64,000 nucleotides of DNA from Thioclava dalianensis. GTDB taxonomy: Bacteria > Pseudomonadota > Alphaproteobacteria > Rhodobacterales > Rhodobacteraceae. The stretch is from positions 1 to 64,000 of the forward strand of contig NZ_JHEH01000017.1 in the NCBI RefSeq assembly GCF_000715505.1. Direction: 5' to 3'. Positions 53,224-61,325 of this stretch are shown here, piece by piece (the stretch's first letter is position 1; each line of letters starts with the position of its first letter). The notes below the pieces were generated by a model. The model was not told the DNA's origin. It ran no database searches and saw nothing but the letters and a program-made list of their open reading frames with translations. Position numbers and translations under genes: made by a program.

Positions 53224-54822
53224 ATGGAAAGAGAGCTGATCCATCTGGCCCTGTTGGGTTTTCTTGCGGGCTTGGTTGGCCTGATCGCCTTGGTATTGAT
53301 CGTCGCGCGTCTCTCTCACCGTCGCCCCAAAGGCCCCTTCCCCCGCTCGCAGGTCCTCATGGCGCCTCAGACCGGAGCCATCGCGCGAGCGCTCGATGCG
53401 CGGCTCAAAGCTGCACCTGCGGAAAAATGTGCCATCCAGATGCTTGCCGACCCGATTGATGCGCTGGCCGCCCGATTGGAACTGATCGCCGCGGCAGAGG
53501 TCTCGCTCGATCTGCAATATTACATTTGGCAGAATGACACGTCGGGGGCGATCTTGCTGGATGCGATCCGACAGGCCGCCGCGCGCGGGGTTCGGGTCCG
53601 GCTGCTGATCGACGACAACGGCACCGCTGGCATGGATCGCACGCTGGCAGCCCTCCATCAGCTCGAAGGGGTCGAGGTGCGGCTCTTCAACCCCTTCCCG
53701 ATCCGCACCGCGCGGTTTCTGGGCTATCTCACGGATTTTCGCAGGCTCAATCGCCGGATGCACAACAAATCGATGATCGTCGATGGCCGGATCGCGATCC
53801 TCGGCGGGCGCAATATCGGGGATGATTATTTCGACGGGTTGTCGGAAAGCGGGCTCTATATGGATCTCGACGCCGCCATCGCGGGGCCGGTCCTGCCCCG
53901 GATCTGCACCCAGTTCGATCTGTATTGGAACGCGGATCTGGCCATTCCGGCGGCGCTGATCCTAGGCGGGTGCACACCAGAAGCCGCCGAGGCGATCGTC
54001 AAGGCCGAGGCGTTGCGGCTGTCAGAACCCGAAGCCAGCAGCTATGCCAAATTGCTGCGCGCACCCGATCATTGCAACCGAATCCTCGGCTCTGATGAAG
54101 AGGTGATCCAAGCCGAGGCACAGGTAATTTATGACGACCCCGGCAAGATCATCGGGCGTCTGCGCGGGCGCAAATTGCTGTGGCACTACCTGATCCGGGC
54201 GCTCGGGCAGCCAGAGCGTGAATTGGTGCTGATCACGCCTTATCTCGTGCCGGGACGGGCGGGTGTGCGCTTCTTGCGCCGAATCGCGCGCAGCGGCGTG
54301 CAGATCAAGGTGCTGACGAATTCCTACGCGGCCACCGATGTGCCCATTGTCCATTCCGGTTATGCCCATCGGCGGCGGGCGCTGCTGCGCGCGGGGCTGG
54401 AGCTCTATGAATTCGCGCCTGATGCCAACGCACGGCGGCCCCGCGGCATGCGGCCACGGCAGTTTCTGGGCACATCGGTGCGCGGCACCTCGCCGTTTTC
54501 ACGCAACAAGCTGCATGCCAAGGTGTTTGCCGTCGACCGCGCGCGGGTCTTCATCGGATCGTTCAATTTCGACCCGCGCTCAATGCGGCTCAATACCGAG
54601 CTGGGGCTGGTGATTTCAGCGCCCGAAATTGCCTCGGAGATCTCCGACAGTTTCCGCAATTCCGTCCCCGAGCGGTCGTGGCGGGTGCGTATGACGCGCA
54701 CCCAACGTCTGCGCTGGTCGCGCCCGGGACAGCCCGAATTGCACAAGGAACCGGGCGTGCCATGGACCCACCGGCTGGCGCTTGCCATCGTGCAGCGCCT
54801 GCCGATTGAGTGGATGCTTTAG
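53224..54822 (+). CDS. Membrane-anchored phospholipase D family protein (cardiolipin-synthase-like)
   Basis: A 532-residue protein with one N-terminal helix (7-29) and two HKD catalytic motifs: H180-x-K182-x4-D187 (RRMHNKSMIVDGRIAILGGRN) and H431-x-K433-x4-D438 (KLHAKVFAVDRARVFIGSFN). The pair joins or splits phosphatidyl groups. Its N-terminal anchor and LITPYLVPG box fit the bacterial ClsB/YmdC-like branch more than secreted phospholipases. Therefore cardiolipin synthesis is probable, not proved. ATG 53224 is placed before the helix. Its stop overlaps rnr by four bases, tail to tail. Confidence 0.85.
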   Translation: MERELIHLALLGFLAGLVGLIALVLIVARLSHRRPKGPFPRSQVLMAPQTGAIARALDARLKAAPAEKCAIQMLADPIDALAARLELIAAAEVSLDLQYYIWQNDTSGAILLDAIRQAAARGVRVRLLIDDNGTAGMDRTLAALHQLEGVEVRLFNPFPIRTARFLGYLTDFRRLNRRMHNKSMIVDGRIAILGGRNIGDDYFDGLSESGLYMDLDAAIAGPVLPRICTQFDLYWNADLAIPAALILGGCTPEAAEAIVKAEALRLSEPEASSYAKLLRAPDHCNRILGSDEEVIQAEAQVIYDDPGKIIGRLRGRKLLWHYLIRALGQPERELVLITPYLVPGRAGVRFLRRIARSGVQIKVLTNSYAATDVPIVHSGYAHRRRALLRAGLELYEFAPDANARRPRGMRPRQFLGTSVRGTSPFSRNKLHAKVFAVDRARVFIGSFNFDPRSMRLNTELGLVISAPEIASEISDSFRNSVPERSWRVRMTRTQRLRWSRPGQPELHKEPGVPWTHRLALAIVQRLPIEWML

Positions 54823-57095
54823 GGTTTGCGCGTGCGCTTGACCTTGCGCGCGATGGCCTTTTTCTTCGCCGCCCCGCGCGCAGGTTTGCGCGGCGGGCGC
54901 GTGCCCGGGCGTTTGCCCTTGTGACGACGGCCCTTGGGCATTGCCTTGCCATCGACATCGAGCAGTTCCAGCACCAGCCCGCCGGTTACCGGCACAGCCT
55001 CGGCCAGCCGCACGGTCACCCGCAGGCCCGGCGCGATGGTGAGCCCGCTCTCCGCGCCGACCAACTCTTGCGCCTCGCGGTCATAGTGGAAGAACTCGCG
55101 CCCGATCTCGCGGATCGGGATCAGCCCGTCGGCGCCGGTCTCGTCAAGCTTCACGAAAGCGCCGAATTTCTGCACCCCCGCGATCCGCCCCGTGAATTCA
55201 GAGCCCACGCGGTCGCTCAGATACGCCGCAAGGTAGCGATCGGTCGTGTCGCGCTCGGCCACCATGGAGCGCCGCTCGGTATCGGAAATCTGCTTGGCCG
55301 TGTCCTCGAGATTCTCGATATCCCACTCGCTCAGCCCATCCTTGCCCCAGCGATGCCCCGCAATCAGCGCGCGGTGCACGATCAGGTCTGAATAGCGCCG
55401 GATCGGCGAGGTGAAATGCGCGTAGGAGCGCAGCGCAAGGCCGAAATGGCCGTAATTTTGCGGGTGGTAATAGGCCTGCGTCATCGAGCGCAGCGTAGTG
55501 ATGTTCAACAGCTCGTCGAACTCGCTGCCCTCGGATTGCGCCAGCAGATTGTTGAGATGCGCGGTCTTGAGCACCTGCCCCTTGGCCAGCGTGAAGCCCG
55601 AGGCCTGCGCCACTTCGCGCAGGGCTTCGATCTTATCGAGGCTGGGCTCTTCGTGGACGCGGTAAAGCAGCGGGCGCTTGAGGCGCTCCAGCTCTTCGGC
55701 GGCGGCCACATTGGCCAGAACCATGAATTCCTCGATCAGCTTATGCGCATCAAGGCGTTGCTTGAACCGGATCGAGGCGACCTTGCCATCATCGCCCAAC
55801 ACGATCTGGCGCTCCGGCAGGTCCAACTCCAACGGCTGGCGCTGCGCACGCGCCTTCAGCAGGCTTTGATAACAGGCGTAGATCGGCGCGATCACCGGCT
55901 CGACCAGATCCTCGGTTTTCTCGTCGGGATTGCCGTCCTGCGCGTCCTGAACCTGACCGTATTCCAGCGAGGCGATGGAGCGGATCATGCCACGCGTGAA
56001 GCGATGCGCGATCTTGCGCCCCTGCGCGTCGATGGTCATTTTCACCGCCAAAACCGCGCGGTCCACATTCTCATGCAGCGAGCACAGGTCGCCGGACAGG
56101 CTGTCGGGCAGCATCGGCACGACGCGATCCGGGAAATAGCTGGAATTGCCGCGCTTGCGCGCCTCGCGATCCAGCTCAGAGCCCGGCGTGACGTAATGGG
56201 CGACATCCGCAATCGCGACCCAAAGGTGATGGCCGCCTGCGTTCTTGGGGTCGTCATCAGGCAGCACCAGCACCGCGTCATCGCGGTCACGCGCATCCGC
56301 CGGGTCGATGGTGACGAAGTTGAGATCGGTCAGATCCTCTCGCCCCTCAAGCTTGGCGGGTCGGGCGGCATCGGCCTCGGCCACGACCGCATCGGGGAAA
56401 TCATCGGGAATGCCGTGCTGGTGGATCGCGATCAAGGACACGGCGCGCGGCGCGGACGGATCGCCCAAAACCTCGATCACGCGGGCCTTGGGCAGCCCCA
56501 TGCGACCACGCGGGCCGGTCTGCTCGGCCTCGACCAGCTCACCGTCCTTCGCATCAAGCGTCGCGGCGGCCGGCACCTGCCACTCATTCGAGATCCCCTT
56601 GTCGATGGGCATGATCCGCCCGCCCTCGGCGGATTTGCGGAAGATCCCCACAACACGATGTGCGGCCTCGCCGATCTTGCGGATCATCCGGGCCTGATAG
56701 GCGTAGCTTTCATCCTCGACCGGGGTCAGGCGGCCAAGGATGCGGTCGCCCTCGGCCAGCGCAGGCTCGCCCTTCTTCGGGATGAACAGAACCGAAGGCG
56801 CAGCGCCCTCGCCCTCCCATTCGGCAGGCTCGGCCCATTGATCGCCAGACGCATCTTCGCGCAGCATCCGCAGCACTGTCACCGGCGGCAGGCTGTTGGG
56901 GTCGTGGAATTTCCGGGCACGTTTCTCGATCAGACCCTCGGCCTGCATCTCGCGCAAGATCCGCTTCAGCTCAATCTTCGCAGGGCCTTTCACGCCGAAA
57001 GCCCGCGCGATATCGCGCTTGGCGCTATGGCCGGGATTGTCATTGAGCCAGTCGAGGATCTGCTGGCGCGAGGGGGTCTGGGAGGCGTTGTTCAT
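54819..57095 (-). CDS. rnr: Ribonuclease R
   Basis: A 758-residue 3'-5' exoribonuclease that degrades structured RNA. An N-terminal winged helix (10-70), cold-shock domains, the RNB catalytic domain with TIDPADARDRDDAV (the Asp cluster that binds Mg2+) and YFPDRVVPMLPDSLSGDLCSL split, a S1 domain (GRIAGVQKFGAFVKLDETGADGL), and a Lys/Arg-rich tail that ends the chain. All parts are present in order and length is normal. ATG 57095 is used with TTAGG nine bases before; ATG 57110 has no such site. Confidence 0.95.
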   Translation of the reverse strand: MNNASQTPSRQQILDWLNDNPGHSAKRDIARAFGVKGPAKIELKRILREMQAEGLIEKRARKFHDPNSLPPVTVLRMLREDASGDQWAEPAEWEGEGAAPSVLFIPKKGEPALAEGDRILGRLTPVEDESYAYQARMIRKIGEAAHRVVGIFRKSAEGGRIMPIDKGISNEWQVPAAATLDAKDGELVEAEQTGPRGRMGLPKARVIEVLGDPSAPRAVSLIAIHQHGIPDDFPDAVVAEADAARPAKLEGREDLTDLNFVTIDPADARDRDDAVLVLPDDDPKNAGGHHLWVAIADVAHYVTPGSELDREARKRGNSSYFPDRVVPMLPDSLSGDLCSLHENVDRAVLAVKMTIDAQGRKIAHRFTRGMIRSIASLEYGQVQDAQDGNPDEKTEDLVEPVIAPIYACYQSLLKARAQRQPLELDLPERQIVLGDDGKVASIRFKQRLDAHKLIEEFMVLANVAAAEELERLKRPLLYRVHEEPSLDKIEALREVAQASGFTLAKGQVLKTAHLNNLLAQSEGSEFDELLNITTLRSMTQAYYHPQNYGHFGLALRSYAHFTSPIRRYSDLIVHRALIAGHRWGKDGLSEWDIENLEDTAKQISDTERRSMVAERDTTDRYLAAYLSDRVGSEFTGRIAGVQKFGAFVKLDETGADGLIPIREIGREFFHYDREAQELVGAESGLTIAPGLRVTVRLAEAVPVTGGLVLELLDVDGKAMPKGRRHKGKRPGTRPPRKPARGAAKKKAIARKVKRTRKP

Positions 57096-57184
57096 GCTTG
57101 TGCCTAACATGGGGGACGCGGGGCGTCACGCGAGGAAGTGGACGCCCCCCGGTGGCCGGAGGGGATAAAGAGTCAGAAAACAGA

Positions 57185-57256
57185 GGGGCGCTGCCCCCGC
57201 CCGTCAAAGCCTGTGGCTTTGCCTGTCTCCCCCGGGATATTTACATCAAGAGGAAG
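57185..57256 (-). repeat. Structured 3'-end intergenic element, copy 4
   Basis: First hairpin GGGGC-GCT-GCCCC (57185-57197); second hairpin CAAAGCC-TGT-GGCTTTG (57205-57221); tail CCCCCGGGATATTTAC then ATCAAGAGGAAG (57229-57256). The tail ends one base before the stop of the GNAT gene (minus strand). Compared with copy 1, both arms of the second hairpin change together. Confidence 0.8.
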
Positions 57257-57257
57257 A

Positions 57258-57671
57258 TCAGAGCGCCATTTCCATGTCCTTATGCGCGATCCCGGCATCG
57301 TCATATTCCGCGCCATAAGCCGCAAAGCCCAGACGTTCGTAAAATCCAATCGCATAGCACTGCGCCGAGAGATAGGCGCGTGTGCAGCCGATCTCGCGCA
57401 GCCGTGCACAGCTTTCCCGAACGAGCGCCGCGCCAAGCCCGGTGCCACGTGCCTCACGGACAACGCAGATCCGACCGATCTTGCCGGTCTCGCCCACGCG
57501 GATCAGCCGGGCGGTCCCCAGAGGCGTGTCCTCCTCATGCGCGAGAAGATGGATGGCATCGACGTCGAGATCATCCCATTCGTCGGGCTCTGCGATGCCT
57601 TGCTCTTCGATGAAGACCGCCCGGCGCAGCGCATGGCAGGGCGCGAAATCGGTAACCTGTTCAATGATCAT
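57258..57671 (-). CDS. GNAT-family N-acetyltransferase
   Basis: A 137-residue acetyltransferase. [19 protein letters not shown] is the first helix-loop typical of the ElaA/YjdJ-like branch, and [18 protein letters not shown] holds the acetyl-CoA loop (R-G-T-G-L-G). [28 protein letters not shown] is a standard ending. Substrate unknown. It is coupled to dapE by a four-base ATGA overlap and is the last gene of that pair. Confidence 0.88.
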   Translation of the reverse strand: MIIEQVTDFAPCHALRRAVFIEEQGIAEPDEWDDLDVDAIHLLAHEEDTPLGTARLIRVGETGKIGRICVVREARGTGLGAALVRESCARLREIGCTRAYLSAQCYAIGFYERLGFAAYGAEYDDAGIAHKDMEMAL

Positions 57672-58810
57672 GCGAAATAGTCCTTCAATATGCGGGCATA
57701 GATCTGTTTGAGCGTCGCGATCTGCGCGATCGGGACCTGCTCGTCGATCTGGTGCATTCGGTCGCCCACAAGACCGAATTCGACGACCGGGCAGTGATCC
57801 TTGATGAAGCGCGCATCCGAGGTGCCGCCCGAGGTGGACAGTTCAGGCACCGTCCCGGTCTCGTCCGCGACCGCCTGTGCGACCAGATCGACGAAAGGTC
57901 CGGGCAGCGTCAGAAAGCTCTCGCCCGAGATATCGGGGGTGAGCGTGAGGGTAACACCGCTTTCGCGCGCGATGGTTTGGGCCAGATCGCTGGCCCATTT
58001 GATCAGCGATGCGCCGCTATGGGCATCGTTGAAACGGATATTCACGGTGGCCGTGGCGCGGGCCGGGATCACGTTATTGGCCGGATTGCCGCAATCAATC
58101 GTGGTGACTTGCAGCGTCGAGGGCTGGAAATGCGCGGTGCCGGTATCGAGGGGCTCGGCGGTCATCTGGCCCAGCAGATCCACCAGCGCATGCAGGGGGT
58201 TCAGCGCGCGATGCGGATAGGCTGCGTGGCCCTGCCGACCCTGCGCCTCGATGCGAAATGTCAGCGAGCCGCGCCGCCCGATCTTGATCATTTCGCCCAT
58301 CACCTCGGGGCAGGTCGGCTCTCCCACAAGACACACCGACATCGCCTCGCCCTGATCGGCCATGTAATCGAGCAAGGCGCGGGTGCCATCACGGCCCGGC
58401 CCTTCCTCGTCACCCGTGATCGCAAGCACGATGGCCCCGTCGGGCGGCGTGTCACGCACGTGATCTATCGCGGCGGCGGCAAAGGCGGCCACGGCGGTTT
58501 TCATATCCTGCGCACCGCGCCCCCAAAGGATTCCCTCTTCGATCTCGCCGCCGAAGGGATCGCGGCTCCAGGCTGCGGTATCGCCTGTCGGGACCACATC
58601 GGTATGGCCGTTGAACCCAAAGCTGCGCGCAGCCCCCTTTTCGCCCCAACGCGCAAACAGGTTGGGCGTGCCCGCGCGGTCCACGCGGGTGCAGTCAAAG
58701 CCCGCCTCGCTCAGCAGCTCGCCGAGCAGAACCAGCGCGCCGCCCTCTTCGGGGGTAACCGAGGGGCAGCGGATCAGATCGGCGCTCAGGGCGATGGCAT
58801 CGGTGGTCAT
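57668..58810 (-). CDS. dapE: Succinyl-diaminopimelate desuccinylase
   Basis: A 380-residue M20-family zinc hydrolase of lysine and diaminopimelate synthesis. [19 protein letters not shown] opens it; [12 protein letters not shown] (first zinc His), [15 protein letters not shown] (bridging Asp), [13 protein letters not shown] (catalytic Glu), and the ending [21 protein letters not shown] (last zinc ligands) are clear. It acts as a homodimer in the cytoplasm. ATG 58810 comes after AAGGAG. The first gene of a two-gene unit with the GNAT. Confidence 0.95.
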   Translation of the reverse strand: MTTDAIALSADLIRCPSVTPEEGGALVLLGELLSEAGFDCTRVDRAGTPNLFARWGEKGAARSFGFNGHTDVVPTGDTAAWSRDPFGGEIEEGILWGRGAQDMKTAVAAFAAAAIDHVRDTPPDGAIVLAITGDEEGPGRDGTRALLDYMADQGEAMSVCLVGEPTCPEVMGEMIKIGRRGSLTFRIEAQGRQGHAAYPHRALNPLHALVDLLGQMTAEPLDTGTAHFQPSTLQVTTIDCGNPANNVIPARATATVNIRFNDAHSGASLIKWASDLAQTIARESGVTLTLTPDISGESFLTLPGPFVDLVAQAVADETGTVPELSTSGGTSDARFIKDHCPVVEFGLVGDRMHQIDEQVPIAQIATLKQIYARILKDYFA

Positions 58811-59080
58811 TGGCACTCCTTGCAACACTTGGCCCAAGGCTTAGACCGCCGCGGCGCACTGGGCAATGGCTGTTGCCGCTTGGACACCGGCGGTTCGTCG
58901 CATCAGCAAGCCTCTCGCCTTTTGCTAAAAACCTGTCATGATGGAAAAAAACGCACCCCGAGGCAGGGTGACACGAGCAGGGCAAAAGCCCCGACAGACG
59001 CAGTCAAGGCCGAATGGCCCGCGAGATGCGGCAATCGCCGTGCATGTGTTGCGCTGCCTTCGAGAAGATCGGAGGCACGA
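58811..59080. other. dapE upstream region
   Basis: 270 bases between dapE and the small ORF at 59081. It must contain promoters for both directions, but I see no clear motif. A short AT-rich part at 58918-58950 (TTTTGCTAAAAACCTGTCAT) could carry a -10. No gene of convincing quality is here. Confidence 0.4.
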
Positions 59081-59227
59081 ATGGCAGGACAATATTCGAA
59101 GCCCGTAGCAAACCGGGATCGGCGCATTGCGGGCGCGTGGCATCAGCGTGCCGCCGTGGCGCAGACAGGCCTTTCGCTCCTCCGGACGCCTCGTTTGAGT
59201 ACCTCGCAGGCAGGGGGTGAGGCATGA
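59081..59227 (+). CDS. Probable 48-residue protein coupled to the Hint gene
   Basis: A short ORF that begins ATG 59081, five bases after a perfect GGAGG (59071-59075), and whose TGA (59225-59227) overlaps the next ATG (59224) by four bases. The product starts MAGQYSKPVANRDRRIAG and is basic, with no cysteine, signal peptide or membrane helix. I recognise no family. The strong ribosome-binding site and coupling suggest it is either a real small protein or a leader that controls translation of the Hint gene, which has no own Shine-Dalgarno of similar strength. Confidence 0.5.
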   Translation: MAGQYSKPVANRDRRIAGAWHQRAAVAQTGLSLLRTPRLSTSQAGGEA

Positions 59228-60327
59228 GCGAGAGCAAGGGCTGGATTGCCGCCCATGACCCGACGCACGGCTCTTTCCGCTTTACTGATCGCCCGCTGCC
59301 CGTGCTGCTGCCTCAGGGCACCTTGATGCTCGAGTTCAATCTCGTGCGAGGCGAGACCGGGCCGCTCTCGCTGGTTCAGCTGGAGCATCGCACCGCCGCG
59401 TGGCGTGCTTTCCTCTCGCTTTCTCTGGACGGTCATGGACGGATCACGCTGACTCAAAGGCGGGGCGATGAGGTGCGGTCGATCTCGCTCGATGCGAGCG
59501 CGGAATTGATGACCGGTGGGCGGATGCGGATGAGTTGGCGCTGGGATGGGCCCGGTCGGGAAGGGTTGCTGACGCTCAAGGCGCTCGATCACGGCAGTCT
59601 GCGGCAACATTCCATCAATGCGCCCCTGCCGATGACGCGCGATGAAGCGATGGCGCTGGTCAGTGGCGACGGGCGGGCGCGTATCGGCCCGCGCGTGATC
59701 TGGCTGGCGATCGGGGATCACCTGCATCCGCTGGGCCCGGGCGCCTGCTTTGCGCCCTCCACGCCAATCGAGACGCCGAACGGTCCGCGACCGGCCGCGC
59801 ATCTCAAGGCGGGAGATGAGGTGCTGACCGCAGATGCCGGGGTGCAGGAAGTGATCTGGTCGGGCCGGGTCTCGCTGCCCGCGCTGGGACAGCTGCGCCC
59901 GGTGCAATTGCGCGCGCCGGTCTTTGCCGAGACCCGCGATCTATGGCTTTTGCCGCAGCATCATATTGCCGTGGGCGGGCCATCGGTCGATTTCCTCCTC
60001 GGCGAAGACAAGGTTCTGATCGAAGCGCGCCATCTGGTGGATGGCTGCACCGCGCTGCAACCTGATCGCCCCGCCCTGTTGAGTTGGCAGGGGCTGCTGC
60101 TGCGCGGGCACCATTTGTTGATCGCCGATGGCTGCGAAATCGAGAGCCTGCAAATCGGCGGCCTCGCCCGGCGGCCTCTTCTGGCAGCGACCACCGCACT
60201 CTCGGCCTTGGCGCGGGCGGGTACCTTGCCGCTGCATAGCAAGCCTGCGATCAAGATTGCCAGCGAATACGAGGCGGCGACGCTGGCCTCCGCGCGGCGT
60301 CAGAGAAGTGGGCCGGTGGCTGCCTGA
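59224..60327 (+). CDS. Hint-domain (Hint_2) protein with LamG-like N-terminus
   Basis: A 367-residue protein. Residues 1-165 form a beta-rich region that resembles a concanavalin/LamG fold (FRFTDRPLPVLLPQGTLMLEF, LSLDGHGRITLTQRRGD). From C175 (GACFAPSTPIETPNGPRP) runs a Hint domain with AAHLKAGDEVLTADAGVQEVIWSG and LLPQHHIAV. Cys175 would be the nucleophile of self-cleavage. Such stand-alone Hint proteins are multi-copy in Rhodobacterales and their role is unknown. No signal peptide is visible. Cleavage at C175 would free a 174-residue N-part. Confidence 0.82.
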   Translation: MSESKGWIAAHDPTHGSFRFTDRPLPVLLPQGTLMLEFNLVRGETGPLSLVQLEHRTAAWRAFLSLSLDGHGRITLTQRRGDEVRSISLDASAELMTGGRMRMSWRWDGPGREGLLTLKALDHGSLRQHSINAPLPMTRDEAMALVSGDGRARIGPRVIWLAIGDHLHPLGPGACFAPSTPIETPNGPRPAAHLKAGDEVLTADAGVQEVIWSGRVSLPALGQLRPVQLRAPVFAETRDLWLLPQHHIAVGGPSVDFLLGEDKVLIEARHLVDGCTALQPDRPALLSWQGLLLRGHHLLIADGCEIESLQIGGLARRPLLAATTALSALARAGTLPLHSKPAIKIASEYEAATLASARRQRSGPVAA

Positions 60328-60349
60328 GCCGCGCGCGCCCTCCCCCGGG

Positions 60350-61108
60350 TCAGCCCATCAGTGCGCGGCGCACCAGATTGGCCCCCGCAATTGCGAGCAG
60401 GATCAGCGTCAGGCGGCGGAACATCACCGGGTCCAACCGGTCTTGTGCTGCAAATCCGAGCCGCTGCCCAAGCAGTGCGGGCGCGACCATCAGCGCCGAA
60501 AGCGGGATGGTCTGCGCATTGAGTACGCCCGAGACGAGATGCGCGCCGGCCAAGATGATCGCCCCGATCAGGAACACCACGCCCTGAATGCGCACGGCCT
60601 CTTGCTTGGGGGCCTCAATCGACAAGAGATAGACGATGAGCGGCGGCCCCCAGATCCCCGAGATTCCGCCATAAAGCCCGCCGATCACGCCCAGCCCCCC
60701 TTCGGTCAGGCGGCGGTGGTGCATCGGCAGGATCAAGGGCTTGCCCGAAAGCTGCCAAAGCGCGAAGGCCACGATCGGCCCGCCCAGCAGCCCATACATC
60801 ACCCCTTGCGGGACCGTCTGCACAAAACCCGCGCTGATCGGAATGAAGAGGACGATCATGGCGATGAAGATCCGATAGCTGCGGATCGAGCCCCAGGCCG
60901 CGCCGATGCCTTGCCGCGACGCTTGCAAGATATTGGTGACCAGCGTGGGCAGAATCAACAGCGCAAGGGCCAGCTCTGCGGGCAGGAACGACGCGAAGCT
61001 CGAGAGCATGATCATCGGCATGGCAAACCCCACCGCGCCTTTGACGAACCCCGCAAACAGTGTGACAGCGAGCGCAACGGCGATCTGCCAAATCTCCATT
61101 CCAGCCAT
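60350..61108 (-). CDS. Second TauE/SafE family membrane protein
   Basis: A 252-residue protein of about seven or eight helices, shorter than the first TauE-like protein at 22609. FAGFVKGAVGFAMPMIMLSSF is the first signature, GGLYGGISGIWGPPLIVYL the second. No cysteine-rich loop. The substrate is not shown; sulfite or organic sulfonates are family choices. ATG 61108 after GGGAGG. It is divergent from mcd, over 217 bases, and converges on the Hint gene with 22 bases. Confidence 0.85.
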   Translation of the reverse strand: MAGMEIWQIAVALAVTLFAGFVKGAVGFAMPMIMLSSFASFLPAELALALLILPTLVTNILQASRQGIGAAWGSIRSYRIFIAMIVLFIPISAGFVQTVPQGVMYGLLGGPIVAFALWQLSGKPLILPMHHRRLTEGGLGVIGGLYGGISGIWGPPLIVYLLSIEAPKQEAVRIQGVVFLIGAIILAGAHLVSGVLNAQTIPLSALMVAPALLGQRLGFAAQDRLDPVMFRRLTLILLAIAGANLVRRALMG

Positions 61109-61265
61109 GGCGGCCTCCCTTTTATGAAGGGTTCTAGCGGGTTTGTCGGCCAAGGCCAGCCTTGCGTGACGCCGACGCCTAAGCAGGTGGCATTTCAGCA
61201 CTGGCCCCCGCGAAAAATTTCGTTGCGACACAATTGATCGATTTCAGCTTTTTACGCGCATTTTT

Positions 61266-61283
61266 ATTGCGCTGTGACTGCAA
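61266..61283. promoter_or_regulatory. TTGC-N9-GCAA inverted repeat before mcd
   Basis: ATTGCGC (61266-61272) followed by GCAA (61280-61283), an inverted repeat TTGC/GCAA. Its left arm is the same heptamer as in the ecm palindrome (28053-28059). It is 43 bases before ATG 61326. It may be a weak site of the same regulator. Confidence 0.3.
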
Positions 61284-61325
61284 ACACCCTATCCATGATG
61301 CAACCGCAGAAACGGAGGCCGATTC

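Noticed and set aside
58938-59108. A 56-codon ORF (MMEKNAPRGRVTRAG...) upstream of the Hint locus
   Set aside because: No ribosome-binding site, overlaps the better 48-codon ORF, and its Arg/Pro/Gln-rich composition looks like random GC-rich sequence.
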